In this document: positions 1 to 5,017 of the stretch, one piece after another | Position numbering within the stretch: position 1 is the stretch's first letter | Layout of the letters: each line of letters opens with the position of its first letter | Source: JBDLID01 sp039715055 | GTDB lineage: Bacteria > Desulfobacterota > Desulfobulbia > Desulfobulbales > Desulfocapsaceae | DNA length: 5,017 nucleotides | Reading direction: 5' to 3' | Assembly: GCA_039715055.1 (NCBI GenBank) | Contig: JBDLID010000188.1 | Coordinates: 1-5,017 of the forward strand | Notes under the pieces: generated by a model | Seen by the model: only the letters and a program-made list of their open reading frames with translations | The model's database searches: none | Told to the model about the DNA's origin: nothing | Translations under genes and position numbers: made by a program

Positions 1-126
1 CAGTACCAGGATGCCATCCTGGCCTTTGAAAAGGCCATCGACCTCTACCCAAAATTCTATCCTGCCGCCGAGCAAAACCTTGCCAAGGCCAGACGTGAGC
101 TAAACCTAAATGCAGCAAAACCATGA
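1..126 (+). CDS. C-terminal end of a TPR-repeat protein (partial)
   Basis: Frame 1 is open from the window edge to a TGA at 124-126, giving 41 residues; the start lies outside the window. Residues 2-17 read YQDAILAFEKAIDLYP, which fits the second half of a tetratricopeptide repeat (the A-x3-F-E-K-A-x3-Y-P pattern), and AAEQNLAKARREL (22-34) fits the capping helix that usually ends a TPR array. TPR arrays are protein-protein interaction scaffolds; the partner and cellular role cannot be told from this fragment. No terminator is evident behind it. An ATG at 123-125 overlaps the stop (ATGA), but it opens only an 11-codon frame. The downstream B12 riboswitch gene has its own leader, so it is probably a separate transcription unit. 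Confidence 0.8.
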   Translation, partial: QYQDAILAFEKAIDLYPKFYPAAEQNLAKARRELNLNAAKP

Positions 127-260
127 AGGTCACCTGGCTCCTCAGCCTCATCCTGTAAAACAATTGCCCACTTTTATGCTCCCTGTAAGTATCTGCTAAT
201 TTTCAAAGCCACATCCTTTGGGTAGATGATCAGATTAAAAATCAGGAGCAAAGGAAATCA

Positions 261-291
261 TTGACATTTCTTTATCAATCTGGCCTGTTTA
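261..291 (+). promoter_or_regulatory. Putative sigma-70-type promoter for the riboswitch leader
   Basis: A perfect TTGACA -35 box lies at 261-266. The -10 region is poor: the best candidates are CCTGTT (284-289, 17-nt spacer) or TGTTTA (286-291, 19-nt spacer). Transcription would begin near 297, just before the first strand of the riboswitch P1 stem at 306, and that position is the main support for the call. The weak -10 lowers confidence. Confidence 0.4.
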
Positions 292-305
292 ACGAAATTT
301 ATATG

Positions 306-480
306 TGACTGTTCAGTATACGGAACACGGTGCAAATCCGTGGCATATCCCGATGCTGTAACCCCTTGACCGATCTCTGTCCAGCCATGCATGGTCACTG
401 TTTCACCCGGTTGTTTATTACGAGTGAAATGGGAAGGCCGCCGGACAGATGGGGAAGCCAGAAGACGAGCTGAACAGTCA
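306..480 (+). promoter_or_regulatory. Cobalamin (B12) riboswitch aptamer
   Basis: The region has the ordered landmarks of the cobalamin riboswitch family. A long P1 stem is closed by 306-317 and 469-480: the ten outer pairs, TGACTGTTCA with TGAACAGTCA, are perfect. Next come GGAACACGG at 322-330, a CACGG/CCGTG hairpin (326-330 with 338-342) holding the conserved AAATCC, CCCG at 349-352 and CTGTAA at 356-361. CACTG lies at 396-400, followed by a TTTCAC/GTGAAA arm (401-406 with 424-429) and GGGAAGGC at 431-438. The B12 box AAGCCAGAAGAC is at 455-466. In this family adenosyl- or aqua-cobalamin binding normally represses the downstream gene. An intrinsic terminator 22 nt downstream indicates control by premature termination. 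The regulated gene is the ThiC-family protein starting at 579. Conserved motifs and P1 pairing are seen directly; ligand class and repression are family knowledge. Confidence 0.92.
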
Positions 481-485
481 ATGCA

Positions 486-514
486 GTTGGAACGTGATGG
501 TAAAGGGTTCCGAT
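486..514 (+). promoter_or_regulatory. Candidate antiterminator hairpin
   Basis: Bases 486-493 (GTTGGAAC) can pair with 507-514 (GTTCCGAT) in eight pairs, two of them G-U. The second strand is most of the 5' arm of the terminator at 502-543, so the two hairpins are mutually exclusive. It could be the read-through structure formed when B12 is absent. How aptamer occupancy would switch between them, for example through the loop-loop contact typical of this class, was not resolved. Confidence 0.4.
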
Positions 515-543
515 GGGAAAATTCCTGTCGGAGCCCTTTTTTT
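502..543 (+). terminator. Intrinsic terminator of the riboswitch expression platform
   Basis: Bases 502-514 pair with 527-539 in a 13-bp stem (two G-U pairs, no mismatch), and the loop region 515-526 can pair further. The stem runs directly into seven T residues at 537-543. It lies between the B12 aptamer and the coding sequence, where an attenuator is expected: bound cobalamin should favour this hairpin and stop transcription before the gene. It also argues against the in-frame ATG at 513, which falls inside the stem. Confidence 0.9.
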
Positions 544-564
544 GTTCCGGCAGGGCAGCAAAAC

Positions 565-570
565 GAGGTT
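565..570 (+). promoter_or_regulatory. Ribosome binding site deciding the start at 579
   Basis: GAGGTT at 565-570 sits 8 nt upstream of the ATG at 579 and is downstream of the attenuator. It supports 579 as the translation start in preference to the longer in-frame start at 513. Confidence 0.65.
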
Positions 571-578
571 CATCGCAA

Positions 579-1901
579 ATGATTACCCAATTGGAACAGG
601 CACGTGGCGGAATAATCACAGACGAAATCAAAACAGTGGCAGAAAAGGAAGGGCTCGATGCGGAGCTTGTCCGGGAAAGGGTTGCAGCAGGCGAGATTGT
701 TCTCACCAGTCATCCAGCAAGACCTAATCAGAAACCTGCTGGGATCGGCACTGGGCTGCGCACCAAGGTGAACGCCTCCATCGGTACCTCGTCCGATATC
801 TGCGACATCGATCTGGAGGTCCGAAAGGCCCGTATTGCTGAAGCCGAAGGAGCCGACACCCTCATGGAACTCTCCGCGGGCGGCGATCTCGACGCTGTGC
901 GCAGGGCAGTGCTCGGGGCGACCAATCTGCCGGTGGGTACGGTTCCCCTCTACCAGGCGTTCCAGGAGACCACAGCCAAATACAACAATCCCGGTAAGCT
1001 TGACCCGGAGTTTTTATTCGATGTCATTGAAAAACAGCTGGCCGACGGGATCAGTTTCATGGCCATCCACTGCGGCATCAACCGCTACACCATTGAACGG
1101 TTGCGCAAACAGGGTTATCGTTACGGCGGTCTGGTCTCCAAGGGCGGAACCTTCATGGTTTCCTGGATGGATATCAATGGTCGGGAAAACCCGCTCTATG
1201 AGCAGTTCGACCGGGTCTGTGAACTGATGAAAAAATACGACGCGATCCTTTCGCTGGGCAACGGCATCCGCGCCGGAGCCATCCATGACAGCCACGACCG
1301 GGCCCAGATGGCGGAGATGATCATCAACTGCGAGCTGGCCGAGCTTGGCCGTGAAATGGGCTGTCAGACCATGGTGGAAGGTCCCGGCCATATCCCACTC
1401 AACGAGATCGCCGGCAACATCATGCTGGAAAAACGGATGAGCGGCAACGCCCCCTACTATGTGCTTGGTCCCATCCCGCTTGACAGCGGTGCCGGCTATG
1501 ACCATATCGCCGCTGCCGTCGGTGCCGCCCACTCATCGAGACACGGCGCGGACCTGATCTGCTACATTACGCCTGCCGAACACCTTGCCCTGCCCAACGA
1601 AGAAGACGTCAGAGAAGGCGTCCGGGCCACACGACTGGCTGTCCGTATCGGAGATCTTGCCAAGTACCCGGAACGAAGAGAGGAGGAAAAATCCGCTGCC
1701 ATGGCCAGACGCGACATGCAGTGGGACCGACTGGATAAGCATCTCATGTTTCCGGAGGTGGCACGGACAATTCGGCAAGAGAGAAGACCGGAAAAAGAAG
1801 AGACGTGTACCATGTGCGGTGAATTCTGTGCCATGAAAAAGGGCATGGAGGTCTTTGCAGACGATATCTCTAAATCGAAAACTGCCTGTTCTCAAGGTTG
1901 A
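579..1901 (+). CDS. bzaF: ThiC-family radical SAM enzyme, probable 5-hydroxybenzimidazole synthase BzaF
   Basis: The product has 440 residues from the ATG at 579, the length of the short ThiC clade that lacks the long N-terminal extension. Family motifs in order are TKVNASIGTS (62-71), ELSAGGD (97-103), PVGTVPLYQ (118-126), SKGG (187-190), RENPLY (202-207), LGNGIRAG (226-233), EGPGHIP (267-273), GYDHI (306-310), CYITPAEHLALPN (328-340) and a C-terminal C410-x2-C413-x3-C417 cluster for the [4Fe-4S] centre. H271 and H335 correspond to the two zinc-binding histidines of ThiC, with the expected 64-residue spacing. ThiC and BzaF both rearrange aminoimidazole ribotide with S-adenosylmethionine, in the cytoplasm. 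ThiC makes the thiamin pyrimidine; BzaF makes 5-hydroxybenzimidazole, the precursor of the B12 lower ligand. I choose BzaF because a B12 riboswitch with terminator lies directly upstream, no TPP riboswitch is visible, and several motifs differ from the usual ThiC form (LGNG for LGDG, GAGYDHI for APGYDHI, MELSAGG for MDLSTGG). ThiC remains the alternative. Family membership is near certain; the BzaF assignment is about 0.75. Confidence 0.88.
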   Translation: MITQLEQARGGIITDEIKTVAEKEGLDAELVRERVAAGEIVLTSHPARPNQKPAGIGTGLRTKVNASIGTSSDICDIDLEVRKARIAEAEGADTLMELSAGGDLDAVRRAVLGATNLPVGTVPLYQAFQETTAKYNNPGKLDPEFLFDVIEKQLADGISFMAIHCGINRYTIERLRKQGYRYGGLVSKGGTFMVSWMDINGRENPLYEQFDRVCELMKKYDAILSLGNGIRAGAIHDSHDRAQMAEMIINCELAELGREMGCQTMVEGPGHIPLNEIAGNIMLEKRMSGNAPYYVLGPIPLDSGAGYDHIAAAVGAAHSSRHGADLICYITPAEHLALPNEEDVREGVRATRLAVRIGDLAKYPERREEEKSAAMARRDMQWDRLDKHLMFPEVARTIRQERRPEKEETCTMCGEFCAMKKGMEVFADDISKSKTACSQG

Positions 1902-1928
1902 ATTTAGCATATCACCTAGTTCCTCTTC

Positions 1929-2013
1929 AGAGTAAACCCCAAAAACTAACTTGAAAAACATCTTAGCGGAAACCAGTATTTCTTCTCCCCTTGTATTCCC
2001 TGGGGTTTACTCT
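1929..2013. repeat. 13-bp perfect inverted repeat with 59-nt spacer
   Basis: AGAGTAAACCCCA (1929-1941) is the exact reverse complement of TGGGGTTTACTCT (2001-2013). It begins 27 nt after the bzaF stop. No T-run follows, so it is not a standard intrinsic terminator, though the transcript could still form a long stem-loop that stabilises or ends the mRNA. It could also be the ends of a small non-coding element, but no flanking target duplication was found. The 59-nt spacer shows no coding content or further clear folding. Confidence 0.6.
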
Positions 2014-2021
2014 CAATTTCG

Positions 2022-2093
2022 AATTACACTTACGTAATCAACATTCACAACACCTTCCTTATCGAGTGTAATTAATTACAAAATGCTCGAGCA
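2022..2093. promoter_or_regulatory. Cluster of palindromes, possible activator binding sites
   Basis: Three symmetric sites lie here: an interrupted dyad ATTAC-N6-GTAAT at 2023-2038, a perfect 14-bp palindrome TGTAATTAATTACA at 2067-2080, and a perfect 10-bp palindrome TGCTCGAGCA at 2084-2093, followed by nine A residues (2095-2103). AATTACACT (2022-2030) is also the exact reverse complement of AGTGTAATT (2065-2073). The first two sites share TTAC/GTAA arms and are centred 43 bp apart, about four helical turns. They lie about 115-160 bp upstream of the start predicted from the sigma-54-like promoter, where enhancer-binding proteins usually bind. The symmetry is seen directly; the binding role is inferred. 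Confidence 0.4.
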
Positions 2094-2166
2094 CAAAAAA
2101 AAATTTCCTGCAATATTGACAAATTGAGATTTATGTTATCCAAGTCCAGGCTCAAGGTATTCTTAC

Positions 2167-2182
2167 AGGCATGCATTTTGCT
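2167..2182 (+). promoter_or_regulatory. Sigma-54-type (-24/-12) promoter
   Basis: AGGCATG-CATT-TTGCT at 2167-2182 matches the RpoN consensus TGGCACG-N4-TTGCW with two mismatches. It keeps the essential GG (2168-2169) and GC (2180-2181) with exactly 10 nt between them. Transcription would start near 2193, giving a leader of about 52 nt before the ATG at 2245. That leader begins with a short hairpin (CATTGA/TCAATG, 2193-2209). No better sigma-70 promoter is evident upstream of this gene. Confidence 0.55.
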
Positions 2183-2231
2183 ATCCTAGTACCATTGACT
2201 AGATCAATGCCCTTCACCCAACTCATGAACA

Positions 2232-2238
2232 AAGGAGA
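2232..2238 (+). promoter_or_regulatory. Strong ribosome binding site
   Basis: AAGGAGA lies 6 nt upstream of the ATG at 2245. It is a near-perfect Shine-Dalgarno sequence, implies efficient translation, and fixes the start of the exported protein. Confidence 0.8.
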
Positions 2239-2244
2239 GATAAC

Positions 2245-2997
2245 ATGAAAAAGACGATCAGAACACTTTTTGTCAGTTCTGCCTTATTGGCATCATTTAC
2301 TGTATTTGCCACCGCTTCATCAGCAGAGTCAATTGTCTGGAGCGACACTTTCACAAATGGTTTAGAGCCTACTGTTGAACAATGCCAGGCATGGCACACT
2401 TTCTTGAGCCAGCTGTCACCTGACGAGCAGTATTCTTCTGTAACAGTAAAAGGTACATTTAATACTTCAGGGATCACAATGACAGATCCTGCTGCGATAC
2501 AGCAACTCGTGCAGAATATTTCCAATAAATCTACAGGGCTTGTTGAGTCTGACGGACACAAATGGTCAGTTTTTATTGGATGCAACTTGAGTTCCTGCGT
2601 GGATGCCGGTGCCGGTGTACAATTAGCAGTAGACCTTGACCTGCCAAGTGGAGACCTGGCAAAAGATGGCTGTAGCTGCCTCTCCTCAGCCTCTACTATC
2701 AGGCCGGATATGGGTCATGCAAGCTGGGGTGGAATCAGCACAAAGACCTGTGGTGCGTCAAGCCAGACTATGACGGTTGAATTCGTCATAGGTAGTGTGG
2801 AAACGGAAGGACCAGTAGCAACCGACGACTGCACATCTAATGAATATATCCAAGCATGTGCCGATGACGCTAAAAATCATGGCCAGTTTGTACGTTGCGT
2901 CAGCAATACTCTCAACCGCCTGAAAAAGGAAGGTGCTATCACCGGAAAGGAAAAAGGGGAATTACAGGAATGTGCTGCACAGGCTGATCTTCCCTAA
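2245..2997 (+). CDS. Exported cysteine-rich protein of unknown function, two domains
   Basis: The product has 250 residues with a clear Sec signal peptide: KK-x2-R at 2-6, a hydrophobic core at about 8-22, and likely signal peptidase I cleavage after SSA27. There is no lipobox, so the mature protein should be periplasmic or secreted. It has ten cysteines (47, 113, 118, 143, 145, 169, 196, 205, 218, 243), an even number compatible with five disulfides. Residues 30-182 look like one beta-rich domain: it opens with IVWSDTF, has a Q-C-x-A-W motif (46-50), an S-S-V-T-V-K-G strand, and ends in WGG...TC...SQTMTVEF (161-180). This resembles a domain I recall from exported hypothetical proteins, but I cannot name it. 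Residues 196-250 form a small helical unit with four cysteines and NHGQFVRCV (211-219) and ITGKEKG (232-238), a motif that recurs at the C-terminus of exported bacterial proteins, function unknown to me. Expression probably comes from the sigma-54-like promoter at 2167, and a strong terminator follows at 3060. It appears monocistronic. Confidence 0.88.
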   Translation: MKKTIRTLFVSSALLASFTVFATASSAESIVWSDTFTNGLEPTVEQCQAWHTFLSQLSPDEQYSSVTVKGTFNTSGITMTDPAAIQQLVQNISNKSTGLVESDGHKWSVFIGCNLSSCVDAGAGVQLAVDLDLPSGDLAKDGCSCLSSASTIRPDMGHASWGGISTKTCGASSQTMTVEFVIGSVETEGPVATDDCTSNEYIQACADDAKNHGQFVRCVSNTLNRLKKEGAITGKEKGELQECAAQADLP

Positions 2998-3059
2998 CCA
3001 TTGGCCTCTCAAGTGGTTTAGCCTCCGTTAACATCTCTCCCGGCATCTCCCGCCGAACC

Positions 3060-3111
3060 AAGGTCCGCAATACTGTTTGTATTTTACAGACAGTGTTGCG
3101 GACCTTTTTTT
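3060..3111 (+). terminator. Strong intrinsic terminator of the exported-protein gene
   Basis: Bases 3060-3080 pair with 3086-3106 in an uninterrupted 21-bp stem (two G-U pairs), loop ATTTT, followed by T residues through 3111. There is no A-run on the left side, so it acts on plus-strand transcripts only. It lies 62 nt after the stop at 2997 and shields the convergent mnmE. The rest of the 2998-3261 interval holds nothing else I can support, including no clear terminator for mnmE. Confidence 0.93.
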
Positions 3112-3261
3112 GTTTGCACAAACCTTGGCCCCACATCCCGGAGCACCAGACAACGAGCAATCAACAAAGGAAATGAGTCACGAAATCATTAACCCTGTCG
3201 ACATTTTCAGGAAAATATGGATACAGGTAGGTGGAAGTGGAAAAATGACTTTAGTAAATGA

Positions 3262-4659
3262 CTATTTACCCAGACAAAACTGCTCAAATATCACATCAAG
3301 GACATCTTCAGTGGTGGTGACGCCGACAATTTCATCAAGCTGGTCCACGCACTCCTGGAGGTCGACAGCGAGGAGATCGCTGGTCAAGGACTGGCTGAGG
3401 CCGTCAAAAAGCAGGTCTCCGGCGGCGAGCGCCCGGATCAGGCTCTGCTTATGGCGGATATTGGGCGCGCAGGCCGCCTCCTCAAACTGATCCTTTCCTC
3501 CGGTCACCAGGTTATAGATTGTTTGCCGCAGATCCTCGATTCCCTGCTGGGCTTTTGCTGAGATACGCACTGTGCCAAGACATTTCTCGCTCAACTCTTC
3601 CAGCTGTTGTCCGGCACCATCGGCCAGATCACACTTATTGGCCACCAGGACCACCTGCTTATGGCGGATGGTCTCAAACAGATCGAGATCATCTTTGGCC
3701 AGGGGCTGGGAGCGGTCCACCATGAACAGAACCAGGTCGGCCTGATCAATCTGGTTGCGGGCCCGCCTGATGCCCATCTCTTCCACCTCTTCCGCCCCAT
3801 CCCTGATTCCAGCGGTATCCACCATTCGTACAGGGATGCCGTGGATGTCGACATACTCCTCAATGGTGTCGCGGGTGGTGCCGGGAATGGCGGTGACGAG
3901 CGCGCGCTCCTCCTGAAGGATCGTGTTGAGCAGACTCGACTTGCCTACATTTGGCAGACCGACAATGACCACTGAAATACCGTCACGAATAATCTTTCCC
4001 TGCTCGGCACTGTCGATGAGTTCCTGCAGCGGCTCCCTGACCTCAAGATTCAAACGGGAGGAAAGCTCCTGGTGATTGACGATCTCGATATCCTCGTCGG
4101 GAAAATCAATGGCCACTTCAATGAGCGCCCTCATCTCCACCAGGACCTGTCTGATCCGGTCAACACGCCTGAAGAGGCTGCCTCCCAGCTGGTCAAGGGC
4201 CAGGTCCACCCCTTTACGGGTTCGGGCCGCCAGAATGTCGATCACCGCTTCAGCGCGGGTCAGATCGATACGGCCGTTGAGAAAAGCCCGTTTGGTGAAT
4301 TCTCCTGCGTCGGCGAGACGGACGTCACAATGAAGAAGCAGTTCAAGGATGGATTGAAGAACGAGAAAGGAACCGTGGCAGTGGATCTCAACCACATCCT
4401 CACGGGTGTAACTCTTCGGCGACTGCATGTAGACCGCCAGGACCTCGTCGAGGATCTTACCGCCCTCGGGGTCTACGATATGGCCGTGGTAAAAGCGATG
4501 ACTGGAAAACGTACAGCCGGTATCTGTTGGGGAGAAGAGTTGCTTGAGAACGACAAGAGAACTATTGCCGCTCATCCGGATGATACCGATACCGCCTGCC
4601 CCGGGAGGGGTTGAGATGGCGGCGATGGTATCACTATCCAGAATGCCAGAACGGCTCAC
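3262..4659 (-). CDS. mnmE: tRNA uridine-5-carboxymethylaminomethyl modification GTPase MnmE (TrmE)
   Basis: The product has 465 residues, close to the usual 450-460. MnmE acts with MnmG in the cytoplasm to install the (carboxymethyl)aminomethyl group at the wobble uridine of certain tRNAs, using a folate one-carbon donor and GTP hydrolysis. The N-terminal folate-binding domain is recognised by DTIAAISTPPGAGGIGIIR (10-28) and EIHCHG (91-96). The G domain is inserted in the helical domain and has G1 GLPNVGKS (234-241), G2 GTTRDT (260-265), G3 DTAG (281-284), G4 NKCD (341-344) and G5 SAK (367-369). The chain ends in FCLGK with the conserved catalytic Cys462, so the gene is intact. The start is a GTG at 4659-4657 that overlaps the jag stop in GTGA. 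No good Shine-Dalgarno precedes it, which suggests translational coupling to jag. The gene order jag-mnmE is the widespread conserved one. Confidence 0.98.
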   Translation of the reverse strand: MSRSGILDSDTIAAISTPPGAGGIGIIRMSGNSSLVVLKQLFSPTDTGCTFSSHRFYHGHIVDPEGGKILDEVLAVYMQSPKSYTREDVVEIHCHGSFLVLQSILELLLHCDVRLADAGEFTKRAFLNGRIDLTRAEAVIDILAARTRKGVDLALDQLGGSLFRRVDRIRQVLVEMRALIEVAIDFPDEDIEIVNHQELSSRLNLEVREPLQELIDSAEQGKIIRDGISVVIVGLPNVGKSSLLNTILQEERALVTAIPGTTRDTIEEYVDIHGIPVRMVDTAGIRDGAEEVEEMGIRRARNQIDQADLVLFMVDRSQPLAKDDLDLFETIRHKQVVLVANKCDLADGAGQQLEELSEKCLGTVRISAKAQQGIEDLRQTIYNLVTGGKDQFEEAACAPNIRHKQSLIRALAAGDLLFDGLSQSLTSDLLAVDLQECVDQLDEIVGVTTTEDVLDVIFEQFCLGK

Positions 4660-5017
4660 GTCTTTTTACGATTGGTATTTCGCGGCCGAGGTTTACGTTT
4701 TTGGCCGCCCCGCTTTCCCTTTCCCGGCTTATAGATGAGAATTTTCTTAAAGAGACCTTCACCCACACTGCGGCTTCTGATCTCCTTGTCGTCCTGGAGG
4801 GTCATATGGACGATTCGTCTTTCCGATGGATTGAGCGCCGGGATGGCCTGGGTCTTACCATCCTCCTTGACCTTCGCCGCCAATACCACTGCCTGCTCCT
4901 TGAGATCCTGCTCCCGTCTTTCCCGGAAGTCACCGACATCGATGGATAGCCGAACCCGCTGATTCACAGACCGGGTGATCATCTTACGCATCAGGTACTG
5001 CAGACTGTCCAGAATTT
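4656..5017 (-). CDS. jag: Jag (SpoIIIJ-associated) RNA-binding protein, C-terminal part (partial)
   Basis: The frame is open from the right edge of the window to a TGA at 4658-4656. The 119 visible residues are the C-terminus; the internal ATG at 4991 is not the start, because the reading upstream of it, ILDSLQYL, is the end of the KH domain. An R3H domain follows: RLSIDVGDFRERRE (22-35 of the fragment), NPSERRIVH (62-70) with the R-x3-H signature at R66/H70, then TRSxGEG-type sequence as RSRSVGEG (80-87). A strongly basic tail, from about residue 96 to 119 (rich in K, R and G), closes the protein and probably adds nucleic-acid affinity. KH-R3H (KhpB/Jag) proteins bind RNA in the cytoplasm and are encoded beside yidC. 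The N-terminal Jag_N region would lie outside the window. The stop overlaps the mnmE GTG by 4 nt. Confidence 0.95.
   Translation of the reverse strand, partial: ILDSLQYLMRKMITRSVNQRVRLSIDVGDFRERREQDLKEQAVVLAAKVKEDGKTQAIPALNPSERRIVHMTLQDDKEIRSRSVGEGLFKKILIYKPGKGKRGGQKRKPRPRNTNRKKT

Noticed and set aside
385..394. CCATGCATGG palindrome as an operator
   Set aside because: It lies inside the B12 aptamer and is best explained as an RNA stem of the riboswitch.
513..578. N-terminal extension of the ThiC-family protein from the ATG at 513
   Set aside because: It lies in the terminator hairpin and T-run, has no family similarity, and the ATG at 579 has a ribosome binding site and the expected N-terminus.
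300..580. TPP riboswitch in the thiC-like leader
   Set aside because: The CTGAGA and ACCTGA...GGGAA cores of the TPP aptamer are absent, while all main B12 landmarks are present.
1533..1961. Minus-strand open frame of 142 codons
   Set aside because: It is antisense to the C-terminal half of the ThiC-family gene, with no recognisable motif or ribosome binding site.
2116..2142. Sigma-70 promoter with perfect TTGACA at 2116
   Set aside because: No acceptable -10 box lies 16-18 nt downstream (TATCCA occurs at only 15 nt). The sigma-54-like element is a better fit, though both could operate.
3077..3490. Plus-strand frame entering mnmE, including a possible ATG at 3173
   Set aside because: More than half is antisense to conserved mnmE sequence. 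The ATG at 3173 has only a badly spaced AAAGGA, and the start at 3077 lies in a terminator stem. The about 30 residues outside mnmE match nothing I recognise.
4072..4614. Long plus-strand open frame of 180 codons
   Set aside because: It is antisense to the folate-binding domain of mnmE and is explained by that gene's codon bias.

Overview
The window looks like chromosomal DNA of an anaerobic bacterium with moderate GC. The style of the MnmE, Jag and short-clade ThiC-family proteins fits Desulfobacterota (possibly the Desulfobulbales). That placement is inferred from protein character and cannot be proven from 5 kb.

Layout, left to right. The plus strand opens with the last 41 codons of a TPR protein (1-126). 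A leader of about 450 nt follows. It carries a likely promoter (261-291), a well-formed cobalamin (B12) riboswitch (306-480) and a strong intrinsic terminator (502-543). The first complete gene (579-1901) encodes a radical-SAM protein of the ThiC family. Because it sits behind a B12 riboswitch with transcription-attenuation architecture, and no TPP riboswitch is visible, it is best read as BzaF, the 5-hydroxybenzimidazole synthase that diverts aminoimidazole ribotide (AIR) into the anaerobic cobalamin lower ligand, rather than as the thiamin enzyme ThiC.

The next 343 nt (1902-2244) contain no gene but are rich in symmetry: a 13-bp inverted repeat with a 59-nt spacer, a perfect 14-bp palindrome, a 10-bp palindrome, and a near-consensus sigma-54 promoter. 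They precede a 250-residue exported, ten-cysteine protein of unknown function (2245-2997), which ends at a 21-bp terminator hairpin (3060-3111).

The right part is on the minus strand: jag (C-terminal part, entering from the right edge) followed by a complete mnmE, joined by a 4-nt GTGA overlap. This is the usual tail of the rpmH-rnpA-yidC-jag-mnmE cluster and is housekeeping. mnmE converges on the exported-protein gene.

The points most worth attention are the B12-controlled ThiC paralogue and the apparently sigma-54-controlled exported Cys-rich protein. No mobile element, CRISPR array, tRNA or rRNA was seen.
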